Under the pieces are notes generated by a model. It saw only the letters and a program-made list of their open reading frames with translations, searched no databases and was not told where the DNA came from. The translations under genes were made by a program, and so were the position numbers. Positions 1 to 11,448 of a stretch of DNA of 64,000 nt are shown here, one piece after another (within the stretch, counting starts at the first letter, position 1; every line of letters begins with the position of its first letter). Origin of the DNA: Anoplopoma fimbria (taxonomy: Eukaryota > Chordata > Actinopteri > Perciformes > Anoplopomatidae); the NCBI RefSeq assembly GCF_027596085.1, contig NC_072457.1:947497-1011496 (forward strand), given 5' to 3'.

Positions 1-149
1 ATTTTGTGCTGAGGTTTAAATCCAGTTGAGCCCTATTTTCAACCATAGTTTTTTTTAAACCAACACACCAACAACATTGTCAAATTTTAGTTTAAGAAAA
101 AAGGAAGCTATCTGAAGAATCAAAATGTTCTGTTTTCTGAGTCTGGTGT

Positions 150-152
<3 letters not shown>

Positions 153-212
<60 letters not shown>

Positions 213-227
213 AGTGTGTGTGTGTGT

Positions 228-267
<40 letters not shown>
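153..267. repeat. (GT)n microsatellite upstream of the baiap2l2-like last exon
   Basis: An almost pure GT array, broken by two TCAG-type interruptions near 211 and 228, ends 28 bases before the acceptor of the exon at 296. It occupies the end of the upstream intron. Confidence 0.95.
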
Positions 268-269
<2 letters not shown>

Positions 270-295
270 CGCTGTTCTTCATGGTCTTGTTTCAG

Positions 296-371
296 AGGCA
301 CAAACCCGTTTGCCACCGTAAAGCTTCGCCCGACGACGACCAACGACAGATCGTCTCCTCACCTCCTCTGA
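296..371 (+). CDS. baiap2l2: Terminal coding exon of a BAIAP2-like (I-BAR family) adaptor, probably baiap2l2; gene truncated by window edge
   Basis: Seen: an acceptor (cttgtttcag) ends at 295. The frame starting with GGC at 297 reads [20 protein letters not shown] followed by PHLL and a TGA at 369-371. The [11 protein letters not shown]...TNDRS signature is the WH2-like C-terminal tail of BAIAP2L-family proteins, which bend membranes with an N-terminal I-BAR domain and bind effectors through an SH3 domain. None of those domains is in this window; only the last 24 complete codons are visible. The exon starts one base before a codon boundary, so its first base completes a codon begun upstream. 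Inference: human BAIAP2L2 lies on 22q near PVALB and NCF4, the next two genes here, which favours baiap2l2 over baiap2l1. The family call is fairly secure; the paralogue is less so. Other frames of the same exon are open but carry no known motif. Confidence 0.65.
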
Positions 372-1776
372 TCCGTCTGCTGTCAGGCTGTGATCGAGGC
401 TTTTAGATCAGATGATGGAGACAGGAAATACATTTATGTTTCAGGAGCATTTAAGCTGAAGGTCTTCAAGAGGCAGAGGAAGGTTTGCTGAGTTTGTTTT
501 TTGTACAGTGTTAGATAAGGTGAGTTTTATTCTTGATGCTGAAGTACATTGAAATAGTTTAAAATCACACTTTTGAAGTAGTTGTTCCATCAGCTCGCTG
601 TACAGTGTAGCTCTGTTTGTCTGTTATAGTACACCAAAAGAAGAAGGGATAATTAGACATTTTGGGAAATATGTTTACTCGCTTTTTTGCAGAATAAAAG
701 GAAAAATCCATCTGCTGAATGTGAAGCTGCAGCTGGTTAGCTTAGCATAGTCTGTATGAGCCATTCATTTGACATAATCTCATACAACAGTTAGGATGAT
801 ATGCTACTAAAGATACTCCTTGTTTTTGTGCATTTTCCTACATCAGGCGTCAACCTCTTGTTCTGTAAAGTGAAGTCAGAGCTTCATGTGTTAAAGCTGC
901 ATTCTCTCTGCTGTCCACCAGGGGGCGACTCCTCTGGTTGTATAGAAGTCTATGAGAAAATGACTCTACTTCTCTCTTGATTTATTCCCTCAGTAAACAT
1001 TGTAAACATGAGTTTATGGTCTCAATCTCTAGTTTCAAGTCTTCTTCAATACAGCATGATGTTCATTTAGTAAATGATGCTCCATTTAGAGTCAAACAGA
1101 CCATAAAGCAGGGGATGCTTTAGGGCGGGGCTACACACTGATTGACAGGTCCACACCAGAGACGTATACGGCGTCTTAACTTTGTGACTCATTGGAAGTG
1201 ACACTTATGGACTCTATAAGGAAAAATACAACTGTGCATAATTATTCTGAGCACATTCAGATCAATCAGCACCAAGTAGCAGCTTAAGTACAGGACCAAC
1301 AGAGTCCTTATGCTAAGCTAACGCTACTTGGCTCCAGCTACTTATTTATCATACTGACATTATGTGTCATCAATCTTATAGTTTAAATCCATGAGAGCAG
1401 AACCATTAAACATATTCCCCATAAATGTCAAAGAAGCTGATTAAAGCACAGTGTATTTATTCTCCTAAACGTTCATGTGTTTTCTCTCATGCTTTGCTTG
1501 TTTTATGAATTATTGTGTCCAAAATCAGAATGTTTTGACCATTAAATCCTTTTTTATTTGGTCCTGGATGCAGTATGATACATATCTCACATACTGGTTA
1601 TAGATTGTTAATGTCTTCACTGTCTTCTTATGATTTGTGCTGTTATGTTTTGTGAGTTTAAAGTTGTGTGTCCTCTGTGAGCAACAATAAGTAAAGAGAC
1701 AGTTATTACTCAAGTATTCTTTTTATTATTATCACCATTTCTTACTCAGAGCTTTTCTCTCTTCACAGCTCTCCTC

Positions 1777-1808
<32 letters not shown>

Positions 1809-2285
1809 ATATCATTTTATTTACTACATCATCTGATCGGAGGCAGGGAGTGTGGAGGAGGTTGAGGAGAGGAGGCGAGGTGAGGAGGTGAGGGAAGGTG
1901 GATGAGGAAGAGGAGGAGTGGGAGGAGAGTGCACTGATATGTGAACATCTAGAAGTAAAACTTTATAACGACTACACACCATCTACAGCACTAGCACCAC
2001 CTGTTAGTACCACAAACTACCGTCCTCCTGAAACCCAGACAGCATGTGCCGTTAAATAGATATATAGATATATATATATATAAAAACGATGTCTTGTGTT
2101 CTCTTCCCATTGGTGAACTCCCTGGTCTCCTGCTGCTGTAGTGGTTCAGGTAGAGAGAGCTGGTCTGACTCCATCTGTGGGTCCAGAGGAAGCTGACTGG
2201 AGTTTGAAGGTTGGCAGTTTACAAAATATGAATGAAGGGACGAAGAGGAGGAGGAAGAAGAAGAAAGGGGATGTTCAGACATCCC
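372..2285. other. Intergenic region between convergent baiap2l2-like and parvalbumin genes
   Basis: Holds the 3' UTR of the left gene (a possible AATAAA at 693-698), a family A repeat copy at about 848-1200, AT microsatellites at 1776-1812 and 2058-2085, a GA-rich block at about 1850-1930, and the presumed parvalbumin 3' UTR (minus strand). Possible minus-strand AATAAA signals are at 1816-1821 and about 1722-1727. No convincing coding exon was seen. Confidence 0.6.
848..1200 (-). repeat. Dispersed repeat family A, copy 1
   Basis: Matches the copies at 5.4, 13.2, 17.3, 24.1, 29.3, 39.6, 44.8, 52.8 and 54.2 kb over most of its length. The shared core runs from the CCACCAGGGGGCGAC box (915-929) through the stretch ending in ACCATAAAGCAGGGGATGC to GATTGACAGGTCCACACC. 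It has no coding capacity; short open frames in it recur only because the repeat recurs. It is probably a non-autonomous mobile element; class unknown. Confidence 0.85.
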
Positions 2286-2311
2286 CTACTCATGCACCAA
2301 GACCTCGAACT
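2286..2311 (-). CDS. pvalb: pvalb coding exon 4 (C-terminus EFEVLVHE and stop)
   Basis: A 26-nt terminal coding exon too short for an ORF search. Acceptor CTTTTTCCAG is followed by AGTTCGAGGTCTTGGTGCAT, GAG and TAG. It completes the loop glutamate (residue 101) and gives the family's usual C-terminal helix end. Found from the phase and the expected EF-helix motif. Confidence 0.88.
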
Positions 2312-3603
2312 CTGGAAAAAGGAAATATTTGCATAAATTAAATAATGAAGGACCAACAGGAAGTCATCATCACTGTTACAGCCAATGAGATTCAACCATT
2401 AGATTTTGGAATATCACTGAAAATAATCTCTGAGTCAAACAAATATTCATGATTCTTACAGGTTTTGTTCATCAAGATAATCTTCACAAATGAACAAAAC
2501 GTTATAGATGTTTTCAGGTGTGAAGTAAAAAGCTAACGTTGGGCTTTAAAGGACTAAATTCACCAGAGGGGCGTTCACTGACCTGTTTAATGTCAGAGAA
2601 AATAAACGCTTGTGTTGTGCTGACTCATGTCTGGTTTTAGGGCTCATTCCTGCTGAGCGCTGTTAATACGTGAATTTAACACAATTTCCATATTTGCATC
2701 CAGATTTCTACTCGTGTTTTTCATCGTTAGAAGTTCGACTCTTTTAATTACGTCCTCTTTTTGTCTTCGTCTGCTGGGGGTTACTGTTTACTGTTACTGT
2801 TACTGTTTTCCACCTATTGCTTATCTCAATGAACCAACTCCAAATAAGCCATATAAGTAATAAGCTTTTTCTGCATTTCCTTTTGCAGAATTTCTCGAAA
2901 TTTGTGATACATTTAGATGTAAACCTGACTTATGAGTGATTGAGTGATTGGACTTTGAGACAAGGGAACAGGAAGTAGAATAAAATGCTGACTCGTGTTG
3001 TTTTTAGGACTCATTTGTTCCTCCTGTCTCTCACCATCGATGCCGATCTTCCCGTCTCCATCTTTGTCTGCAGCTTTGAGGAACGCTGATGTCTCAGAGT
3101 CGGTCAGATCTCTGCCCTCCTTGGAAAAGCCCTTCAGTACAAACCTGAGGAAAGAAAAGCGATCAGTGTTAATGAGCACAGAGGATCTTTATGTGCTTTT
3201 GTTTGTGTGTGTTTGACTTCCTCACTTGAGCTCCTCCTCCTCTATGAAGCCGCTGCCGTCCACATCCAGAACCTGGAAGACCCTCTTCACGTCTTCGGCC
3301 GACATGGCCTTCATTCCCACCAACTCAAAGAACTTCTTAGGGTCGAATGTTTCTCCTGAAGAAGGAAACACAAGAAGGTACGTGAACATTCAACTTCTAC
3401 CTTTACATCAACCAGAACAGGCTGCTTCTCTACACACTGTTTGAAAAGATAACTATGTGTGTGTGTTTCCAAAGATAACTTTTAAACTCTGTAGGATTGT
3501 TTCTGCAGATAAAACCATTTGAACTCCTCTGAAGTCACAAACCTGCAAAGGCTTCAAGAGCTTTCTTGATCTCCTCAGCTTTCAACAGATCTGTCATCGA
3601 CAT
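2286..3603 (-). CDS. pvalb: Parvalbumin, alpha-like EF-hand calcium buffer (complete, 4 coding exons, 108 aa)
   Basis: Coding exons on the minus strand are 3603-3543, 3355-3226, 3144-3035 and 2311-2286; all joins use GT-AG and keep frame, giving 327 nt. Parvalbumin is a soluble cytosolic Ca2+/Mg2+ buffer of fast muscle and some neurons and sensory cells. The protein starts [16 protein letters not shown]. It has the degenerate AB region (residues 1-38), a CD-loop [12 protein letters not shown] (51-62) and an EF-loop [12 protein letters not shown] (90-101), both with all calcium ligands, and ends EFEVLVHE. Length and loop positions match the family exactly. The MSMTDLL start and FVLKGFS segment resemble alpha (PVALB/fish pvalb7-like) rather than oncomodulin-type parvalbumins. 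An acceptor 8 nt before the ATG (CAG at 3614-3612) implies a non-coding first exon upstream, not located with certainty. The gene is divergent to ncf4, as PVALB is in human. Confidence 0.95.
3035..3144 (-). CDS. pvalb: pvalb coding exon 3 (residues 64-101, most of the EF calcium loop)
   Basis: Acceptor TTTCCTCAG, donor GTGAGA. Encodes [20 protein letters not shown] through [11 protein letters not shown], ending with the first base of the Glu codon that closes the loop. Confidence 0.95.
3226..3355 (-). CDS. pvalb: pvalb coding exon 2 (residues 21-64, CD calcium loop)
   Basis: Acceptor CCTTCTTCAG, donor GTGAGG. Encodes [20 protein letters not shown] and the complete CD EF-hand loop [12 protein letters not shown]. 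Confidence 0.95.
3543..3603 (-). CDS. pvalb: pvalb coding exon 1 (residues 1-21)
   Basis: Starts at the ATG (3603-3601) and ends in AFA plus the first base of a Gly codon; donor GTTTGT follows. An acceptor just upstream (CTCTCTCCAG before CTGACAAAATG) shows that the 5' UTR is split by an intron. Confidence 0.93.
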
Positions 3604-3964
3604 TTTGTCAGCTGGAGAGAGAGACAGAGAGACAAAGAGACAAAGAGAGAGACAGAGAGAGAGAGAGGATATAAAAGGTGAGAAATAAAACAACTATATT
3701 TCAAAAAGCAAAGCGTACGACAGCTGAACTGAGAGCAGAAGAGTTGAGGGTTTGGGACAAAACATTTTGAGCGTACTGGTTGTTGAATTAAAGGTCTGAC
3801 TCAGAGATAGCTGACATCTAGATGATAATAAAATAAATACAGTCTGTTGGTTGGAGATGATTTTAACCTGGTAGAGTTACAGTCAGTCATTCAAAAGACG
3901 GCCTCAGTAGAACTGATGATCCAAGGCCATAGTTTAGAATTAAAGAGCTGGGCATGAAAACTGG

Positions 3965-3981
3965 GGGAAATATTCAAGAAA

Positions 3982-4019
<38 letters not shown>

Positions 4020-4033
4020 CTTGAATATTTCCC
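3965..4033. repeat. Perfect palindrome around an (AT)n core
   Basis: GGGAAATATTCAAGAAAT is followed by an AT run and by its exact reverse complement ATTTCTTGAATATTTCCC. It lies upstream of the parvalbumin ATG, probably in the first intron or promoter region. Confidence 0.9.
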
Positions 4034-4146
4034 TCAGCTGCAGTTCACTGCAGAACCCTGTAGCTGCCAGCAGGTGTCACTCCTGAGCCGAGGACTCTCT
4101 TCTTGTTTGTCTCTTTAGAGAACAGACGACAGGTGTCGAGTTGTCA

Positions 4147-4153
4147 CTTTATA
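4147..4153 (-). promoter_or_regulatory. Candidate TATA box (TATAAAG) for parvalbumin
   Basis: A minus-strand TATAAAG lies about 540 bp upstream of the ATG-containing exon, next to a GT array. Fish parvalbumin genes usually have a TATA promoter and a short non-coding exon 1. The fit here is by position only; no exon 1 donor could be fixed. Confidence 0.22.
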
Positions 4154-4180
4154 AATGTGTTAGTGTTTATAGGAGAACTG

Positions 4181-4183
<3 letters not shown>

Positions 4184-4274
<91 letters not shown>
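4184..4274. repeat. (GT)n microsatellite
   Basis: Uninterrupted GT dinucleotides, about 45 units, upstream of parvalbumin. Confidence 0.97.
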
Positions 4275-4277
<3 letters not shown>

Positions 4278-5420
4278 CTGGGTCTTGTGAGGACACCAGA
4301 CTGACGGAGACAAAATAATTGTCCCTCCCTGAACAAATGACTTCTTCCTTTCTGTCCAATCTACTTCTTCTCATCTTCCTCTTCTCCACCTGATTTGTGT
4401 CTAAATCGAATCACAAACAAAAAGTAACTGTAAATGTAAAGAAAACATCTGAACTGTTGTGATGGACGAGTGACATCTGTCTGCTCATCCGATGAGTTTC
4501 ACCGGAGATTTAAAGTCACTGAGTCGTAAATAATAATGCCAGTAATGTGTGTTATTAATGGAGACCAGTCAGAGTAGATACAACAATGACATACATGACC
4601 GTAGTAAACATGTTGTCTCTATGTGTCTGTGAACTCCTGATCTCGGTGACACATGAGCCATCGACCAACACCTGCTCCAAACGTTACCTTTAATCTGAGA
4701 CGGCTGCTGCAGAGAGGAAAACACATCGCAGCACGGAGGCAGACGTGAAAGATCAACCTCCGAACAAATCAAACTAAAACCCAAAAACAGGCCTGTGCTT
4801 TTGAGATGCTGGGAGCCGGGATGATCTGGAAGAGAAGGAAACCTAAAGAGGTTTTTTGTTGAGTCTGTTTATTGGGAATTAAAGAAATCAAATATATGAG
4901 AACTTATGTCATTACTTTTTTAAGGATTCTTTAAGTAATATAGATTTTGATATCAGCTGCAGTATTTCTTATTGATTGCACCATAATGCATTTTATTCTA
5001 CTTCCTGTCAGCTGACATCTTTCACATAAGGGACACATTTAGGTTTGTTTATGTTTACTGTGAAATGGTCCAAACCAACGTTTGGTCAGTGCGTCTCAGC
5101 GTCGGGAGCACCATGCATGTCAGTGTTAAACGCATATAAACACAGGACTTTCACCCAGGAGACAGCTGTCTGGGTACACCGTGAAACCAAGTTAAATGTT
5201 ATTTAACATTACTTTTTACTGAAGTTTTTTTTTTTTACATGTTATGTTGATCAGAAACATGTTTTCCATGGATTTCAGTCATTCATTCAGACATAATAAA
5301 AGCTGAAAACATGTCAATTTCTATTAAATATGAGTTCAGTTTTTATCAACAGTGGCTTCCAGTTGTTCCTCACAACAACAAGCCCTCGTACCTAAATGAC
5401 TGCTGTTGTCACATGACCCT

Positions 5421-5775
5421 GTCTACACACTGATTGACAGGTCAACACCAGAGACATATACGGGGTCTCTACGTCACTCCTCCTCAGTCCAAATATGGTC
5501 TGCTTTATGGTCTGTTTGACTCTAAATGGAGCATCATTTACTAAATGAACATCATGCTGTATTGAAGAAGACTTGAAACTAGAGATTGAGACCATAAACT
5601 CATGTTTACAATGTTTACTGAGGGAATAAATCAAGAGAGAAGTAGAGTCATTTTCTCATAGACTTCTATACAACCAGAGGAGTCGCCCCCTGGTGGACAG
5701 CAGAGAGAACGCAGCTTTAACACATGAAGCTCTGACTTCACTCTGCAGAACTGGAGGTTACTGCCTGGCGTTAAC
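5421..5775 (+). repeat. Dispersed repeat family A, copy 2 (with inverted 5' segment)
   Basis: The body from about 5501 to 5775 is in plus orientation, with the CTCF-like box as GTCGCCCCCTGGTGG at 5682-5696. The segment at about 5423-5497 is the reverse complement of the segment that normally precedes the body, as judged by GATTGACAGGTC and the GTCTCTACGTCACTCCTCCT stretch. Confidence 0.85.
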
Positions 5776-6017
5776 TGGTCGTGTGTTCTCAGCAACATTT
5801 AGGAATCACTTGATTTTGTTCACATTCTGAAAACAGAATATGAGGAGGCTTCAGAAATAAAAGTGATGTAACTACTTTTGTTATGTATTAGCTTCTGCTG
5901 TTGAGTAATAAGTGAAGTAGTGTGACATTAATGAGTCTGCAGTGCTCAGAGTGGGAGAAGGAACCCTCACTCTGCTCATGTGTGCATGATAGTGGTGTGT
6001 TTAGTGCTAATATTACT

Positions 6018-6032
6018 GCTGTGTGTGTGTGT

Positions 6033-6115
<83 letters not shown>

Positions 6116-6133
6116 TGTGTGTGGGTGTGTGTG
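6018..6133. repeat. (GT)n microsatellite
   Basis: GT array with a few TATG and GGG interruptions near both ends. Confidence 0.96.
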
Positions 6134-6544
6134 GGAGATGTTGAGTTTTAAAAAGGAATGCACCGAGTTGTTGGGAGTTTTGACTTGTTATGCAGCCAAA
6201 CTGTTAAGTAACCAGACACCAGATCGTCCACATTTCACAGGTAGATTCCAGTTAGTCACCTGATGGTTTGGTGTGTGTGTGCTATGTTTAGGGACAGTGG
6301 GAGAGCAGAGCGTTATCATCACAACATTATACACTTAAGAGTTCATGACTACAGCCTCTATCCTGAATTAAACATTATGCTTTGGCTCTGATATTTTATT
6401 TATATAACACAAAGGAGGTCACCCAAACATGAAGTCAAAACTGAAGTCAAACTGTTGCCATAGAAACAAGATATTGGTCTATTTTAAAAACCACACAAAT
6501 GTTGAAGGCCCTGGAAACCTTCACAAAAGTTTTCTGTTTTTTCG

Positions 6545-6757
6545 CATTATTATTTTTAATATTATTATCATTATTATTTATATTAATATTATTATTTTTT
6601 TATTATCATTATTATTATTGTTACCATTATTGTTGTTATTATAATCATTATTATTATCATTAATATCACTGTTATTATTATAATAATAATCATTTTGAGC
6701 ATTGCTATAATTATTATAATTATTATAATTATTATTATAATTATTATAATTATTTTA
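6545..6757. repeat. ATT/TTA-rich low-complexity block
   Basis: Degenerate ATT trinucleotides grade into TTATAAT units at 6705-6757, which are locally self-complementary. Confidence 0.85.
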
Positions 6758-6892
6758 TTATGTCAAAGTTGGGCGGAGCTATGTAGGATATAAGCATTAA
6801 TAATAAAAATATGTTATAAAAACCATAAACTCACTATACATTCTATACATTTTGGGAGCAAAACATTAATGTCCTGAAGTCATTTTTCGGTA

Positions 6893-6895
<3 letters not shown>

Positions 6896-6962
<67 letters not shown>
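6896..6962. repeat. (AT)n microsatellite
   Basis: Uninterrupted AT dinucleotides. Confidence 0.95.
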
Positions 6963-6965
<3 letters not shown>

Positions 6966-6994
6966 GCAGAAACTGAGTACGTTGTGGCAGTTTG

Positions 6995-7430
6995 GTGTGT
7001 TTTGGCTAACTGCTAACAGCTAACAGAACTACCAGCACACACACTGCTGAGTACATTGCCGCAACTCTATCTGCTATGCTATCAGACAACTTGGCAAGTT
7101 GGATTTTGTTTTTTAGCAAGATTGTGTGACGTGTTTGATACAACTACTTTAGGCCAATGGGCTGCATTCCTCGCTGCTTGTTTTTGAGTTTGAATGAAGT
7201 ATGTAAAAAATGCCTTACAGCCCATTGGTTGTGTCCATCACTGGTTGTAAGTTGGCTCACTGTTATCGTTCTGGACGGTGTGTTTGGTTAAACTAACGGG
7301 ACTACCAGCACACACACTGCTGAGTACATTGCTTTGTCTGCAAGATTGTTTGACTTGTTTCATACGACAACATCGAGCCAACTGACTGCATTCATCGCTG
7401 CTTGTTATTGAGTTTGAATGAAGTGTGTTT
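6995..7430. repeat. Diverged tandem duplication
   Basis: About 200 bp at 6995-7200 and 7275-7430 share ACTACCAGCACACACACTGC followed by TGAGTACATTGC, and later GCTGCTTGTT followed by TTGAGTTTGAATGAAGT, in the same order. Between them the copies have diverged. No coding function seen. Confidence 0.75.
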
Positions 7431-8170
7431 TCTACTCCTTGCAGTTCGCTCGTTGTGGGTTGTATTCGTTCAATCGCACATTAATATTAATAATAATAAT
7501 AATACAGCAGTGGTCGTTGTGGAAACACCTGGTGAAGATCTAGACTCTCCTGAGTTACCTCTGTAGTTAAAAAAGTGCTGCAAGGGTCGCATATTTGCAT
7601 GCTGCTGGTATGAATAGTTGTGCAAAAATAGTGATGCAAAATATTCACAGAATCATTTTGCATGTTGGTGTTGTTCATTCATCACGCCCCGTTGTGTAAA
7701 GGCCTTTAGACAACATACGTCATCAGTTCCTCAGCTAAGGAAAGCCACTTGGATCAGTGTTGCACAGATTATTATTTACCAGTTACTGTCTTGATGCTCT
7801 TTCATAAGCTACTGTCTTTATAAACAAATGAAGTAGTTATGTAAGTACCAAGTTGTACCACCAGTATAATATATAATGCACACAGACTCACACTCCACTC
7901 TGACAAACAGTCTCAGCATGTTGATCAGCTCAGCCTTCCTCTTTCTACTTCCCTTATTTTGTCGTCACGGTAACCAGCTGTCAACATGGAAAACGAAATC
8001 TGTGTGTGTGTTTAGACTTCCTGTCAGTCTCTCTTCTGCTGTTTCTGTCTGTGTGTGTTTTGTACCTATCGACTGATTACATGTCATTATTAGACTTTTG
8101 ACAGTGTTCTTGTGTTTCAAAGTTATATTCTAGAGTAGCATGTAATAAACAACAACACAGTTACAGTACA

Positions 8171-8281
<111 letters not shown>

Positions 8282-8501
8282 TCTCTTTTCTTACAGATGC
8301 TCTGTTAACAGATGAGCAGATATTCACACCCACACAGTTTTTCCTCAAACACACTGCGTCTCTCTTCTAGTCGACTGCATATATTTACTGTTTGCACAAT
8401 GAGAAGTTGAATGTAACCTGATCAATCAATTAATCAATCAATCAAGTTTAATTTATACGACAGGTATCCTCCTACATTGTGAAAAAGATACTCCTATTTC
8501 T

Positions 8502-8990
8502 TTGTTGTGTTTTCCAACAAAAGTCCGGCAACACTTGTCAATTCTCTGCAGTCTTTTCAAAATGAAGTTCCATCTTCCAGATAACTTATTTAGGTTTAAG
8601 CAACAAAACTACTTAGTTAGGTTTAGGAAAGGATTGTGGTTTGGGTTAAGATATAAATCAGGCAGATTCCATCCAGTATTTGGAGCTTAGACTATGACAC
8701 ATAGTGTGCCGTAATGTGAAGATATCCCACGAAATGAATGTTTATGTTACCCGCTGAATGAAGAATGAGGCAGAGAAAAGAACGCTGTATCACACAGAGG
8801 ACAGATATGAGGTTGAGCTGGAAGAGTCCTTCAGTAATGACACTTCTGTAGTTACTTTAACCCAAACCACAATGTTTTCATAAACCTAACTAAATCATTT
8901 CCTGTGAAGACGGAAGTTTATTTTGAAAGGACTGTTTTCATGTAACCAGCAGAAATTGACACGTGTTGCTGGACTCTAATGTCAGACAAA
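8502..8990. repeat. Dispersed repeat family C, two copies in inverted orientation
   Basis: At 8502-8690 the plus strand carries ACTTAGTTAGGTTTAGGAAA and TGGTTTGGGTTAA. At 8825-8990 the minus strand carries related sequence (TTAACCCAAACCAC, AAACCTAACTAA). Related copies are at about 28.08-28.23, 53.99-54.15 and 58.26-58.56 kb, with a fragment at 10.1 kb. Confidence 0.75.
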
Positions 8991-9216
8991 AACATATGAA
9001 ATGAGAACGTATAAGATAAGAACTTATTAAGAACTTATATTATTATCAGACGGATTAACATTAATTGATCATAACCTACATTTCATCTGGAATATATAAC
9101 AAACTTTACATTACACAATAAATCATGTTTTCTCTCTCTGCACAACTTTACTGACATCTAGTGTTTTAAACTTTCATCATCTCACATTTTCCTTCAGATT
9201 AACCTGGACTGTTCTG

Positions 9217-9549
9217 ATGTCTCTACAGCTGTGTCTGGTTCTGATGGCTCTACAGCTGTGTCTGGTTCTGATGGCTCTACAGCTGTGTCTGGTTCTGATG
9301 TCTCTACAGCTGTGTCTGGTTCTGATGGCTCTACAGCTGTGTCTGGTTCTGATGGCTCTACTGCTGTGTCTGGTTCTGATGTCTCTACTGCTGTGTCTGG
9401 TTCTGATGTCTCTATGGCACAGCTGCTGTGTCTGGTTCTGATGGCTCTACAGCTGTGTCTGGTTCTGATGGCTCTACAGCTGTGTCTGGTTCTGATGGGG
9501 TTCTGATGGCTCTACAGCTGTGTCTGGTTCTGATGGCTCTACAGCTGTG
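9217..9549. repeat. 27-bp minisatellite, about 12 copies
   Basis: Units read GCTCTACAGCTGTGTCTGGT followed by TCTGATG, with a G/T variant giving GGCTCT or GTCTCT, and some shortened units near 9410 and 9497. Because 27 is divisible by three, several frames stay open across it. Confidence 0.95.
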
Positions 9550-9859
9550 GGGTGAGAGGTGAACCTGCCTGGTTTGTCTGAGGGTGTGTTTGTTTGTGGA
9601 GCCGCTGATCTGCAGAATGTGGACTTTCTGGTTCAGGTGAGAGAAGGAATGAGAGAAGAAAAGAAGAAGAACACCAGCAGACAATACAAGAAGAGATCTG
9701 AGTGGAGAGGAGGAGGAGAGAGATTATCCTCCCAGCAGAGTTTAAAGGAAAAAACACATCACAAAACTTTATTTAACTAAAGCTCTGACAGTTAACACCT
9801 CCATGTATTATGAATCAATGTAGTCCAGATGAAGTCAACATTCCCTCTGCAACATCTGA

Positions 9860-10050
9860 ACAATGTAACGTAATAATCAAAACAAAGTAAGGTACCAACA
9901 GAAACAATGTAATGCAGCAATGTAACACGACGACATCAAGCAAAAACTGTAACAAAGTAACGTAACAACCAAAACAATGTAACACAACAGAAACAATGTA
10001 TTCCAACAACGTACCATTGCAACCGGAAGAATGTAACGCAACAATGTAAC
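9860..10050. repeat. Degenerate short tandem repeat based on AACAATGTAAC
   Basis: The core ACAATGTAACGCAACAATGT recurs in degenerate form across the block. No exon features. Confidence 0.7.
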
Positions 10051-10344
10051 AAGCGTAACTAAAAACAAGCACTTTTGGTGGACTTTCTTACGTAGAAAAT
10101 GTAAAGTAATTGTTTGCTTTTGGTTCCACACGAACATGAACAGCGGTCTGAGTGAAGTCCTGTGTTGACCCGTCCATCATGCCTCCTACCTGCTTGTTAT
10201 ACTCTTTATTATAGCATGCAACTTTCAATTAATACTACATAACTCGCTCTGACTGAATTCAGTGGTTTACAGGAACGTACAAAGCCAACATTTCATCCTG
10301 GTGACTGATTCATGCAGCGAAGACTCTGAGAGAGGAGTTCTCAT

Positions 10345-10440
10345 TCTGCCTCTTTAGATTTGACTTTTTATTTTTAGTTTGGTTTGTTTACTTTAGTTCG
10401 TCTGTTTCTCCTGATTCTTATTAAATAAAAGGAGAAAATA
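10345..10440. repeat. Copy 1 of a local direct duplication
   Basis: Closely matches 11514-11610 (shared TTTAGTTTGGTTTGTTTACT and TCTTATTAAATAAAAGGAGA). Confidence 0.85.
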
Positions 10441-11448
10441 GTTTCCATAATGTTTATTCTGCGTGGCAGATTTAAGCTGAGGTTTCCGGACCGTCTCCAC
10501 CGTGCGATGGTTCAGAGTGGGAGGCTGGAGGAGCTGCCAGCATTCACCATCTTGTTCACAGTATTTACTCTAATCAGTCAAATGAAATGTGGGCGTAGTT
10601 CATCGATGTTTGGATGGAGCATGTGGCAGCAGTGGTGTGGACGGACAGACGGGAGGAGGAGGAGGAGGAGCTCTGGAGGATTAAAGAGTTAAAGGACACT
10701 TGACCTGCGTGAGGCTTCTGTTCTTGCAGAGCTTTGATAACTCCTTCACAGTCGGTGGTTTTGTTACAGTGGCCTCTGAAACAGGTTCAACATGAAACCT
10801 TTTACATCCATTGTTCATTTACCTAATACCACTGCTGATGAAGTCTTTACTGCACACGGATACACTGCAGAGATTATAGATACGATGCATGTTAGATTAT
10901 TATACTATTATTATTATTTCCAGGTACATTTGCACCATATTACATGAAGTAAAGAGGAAGTGAGTTGATGCTGATACCAACAGTCCTGATACGTGGTCAG
11001 AATAACAGACATTAGTGGAGTTACAGATCATAACACTCACGGTTCAGATCGGTCAAACATCGGATCAGCACAGACGGAAGAAAGAAGCAAATATCAGAAA
11101 CTTTAAAAGATCCCTTATTACCTTTTTTTGCCACCGATACTTATGACCGATCATTGATGATCCATATTTGCAGACAGGAGGACAGTCATGTAGTCATTTT
11201 ATGTGATGTTGTTTCTTCAACAGAGGGACTGAGCTGAGGGGTTTTTATATTTTATTATGAATATTATTATTTTATTTTACTAATTTATTTTATTTCATTT
11301 ATTTTGTTTATGTTTTTCTTAGTTTCTTTTCTTTCGTTTTGTTATCTGCTTTATTGTTTTCATTGTTTCATGTGGGTTCACCTCTGACCTCAGTCTTTCT
11401 TTGTTAATCTTTCTGTTTTATTGCCAAAGCCTTTAAAGGTGCTCAATA

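Noticed and set aside
2052..2282. Minus-strand sequence GAGTTCACCAATGGG near 2.11 kb as the last parvalbumin exon
   Set aside because: Phase does not fit any acceptor there. The exon at 2286-2311 has a clean acceptor, the right phase and the expected C-terminus.
5392..5634. Recurring open frame MIYSLSKHCKHEFMVS in several places (5.4, 13.4, 54.3 kb and others)
   Set aside because: It comes from the body of the family A repeat; recurrence reflects the repeat, and the frames are short and broken in most copies.
9217..9506. Possible repeat protein (SGSDGSTAV)n
   Set aside because: 27-bp minisatellite; an alternative frame is equally open and no exon signals surround it.
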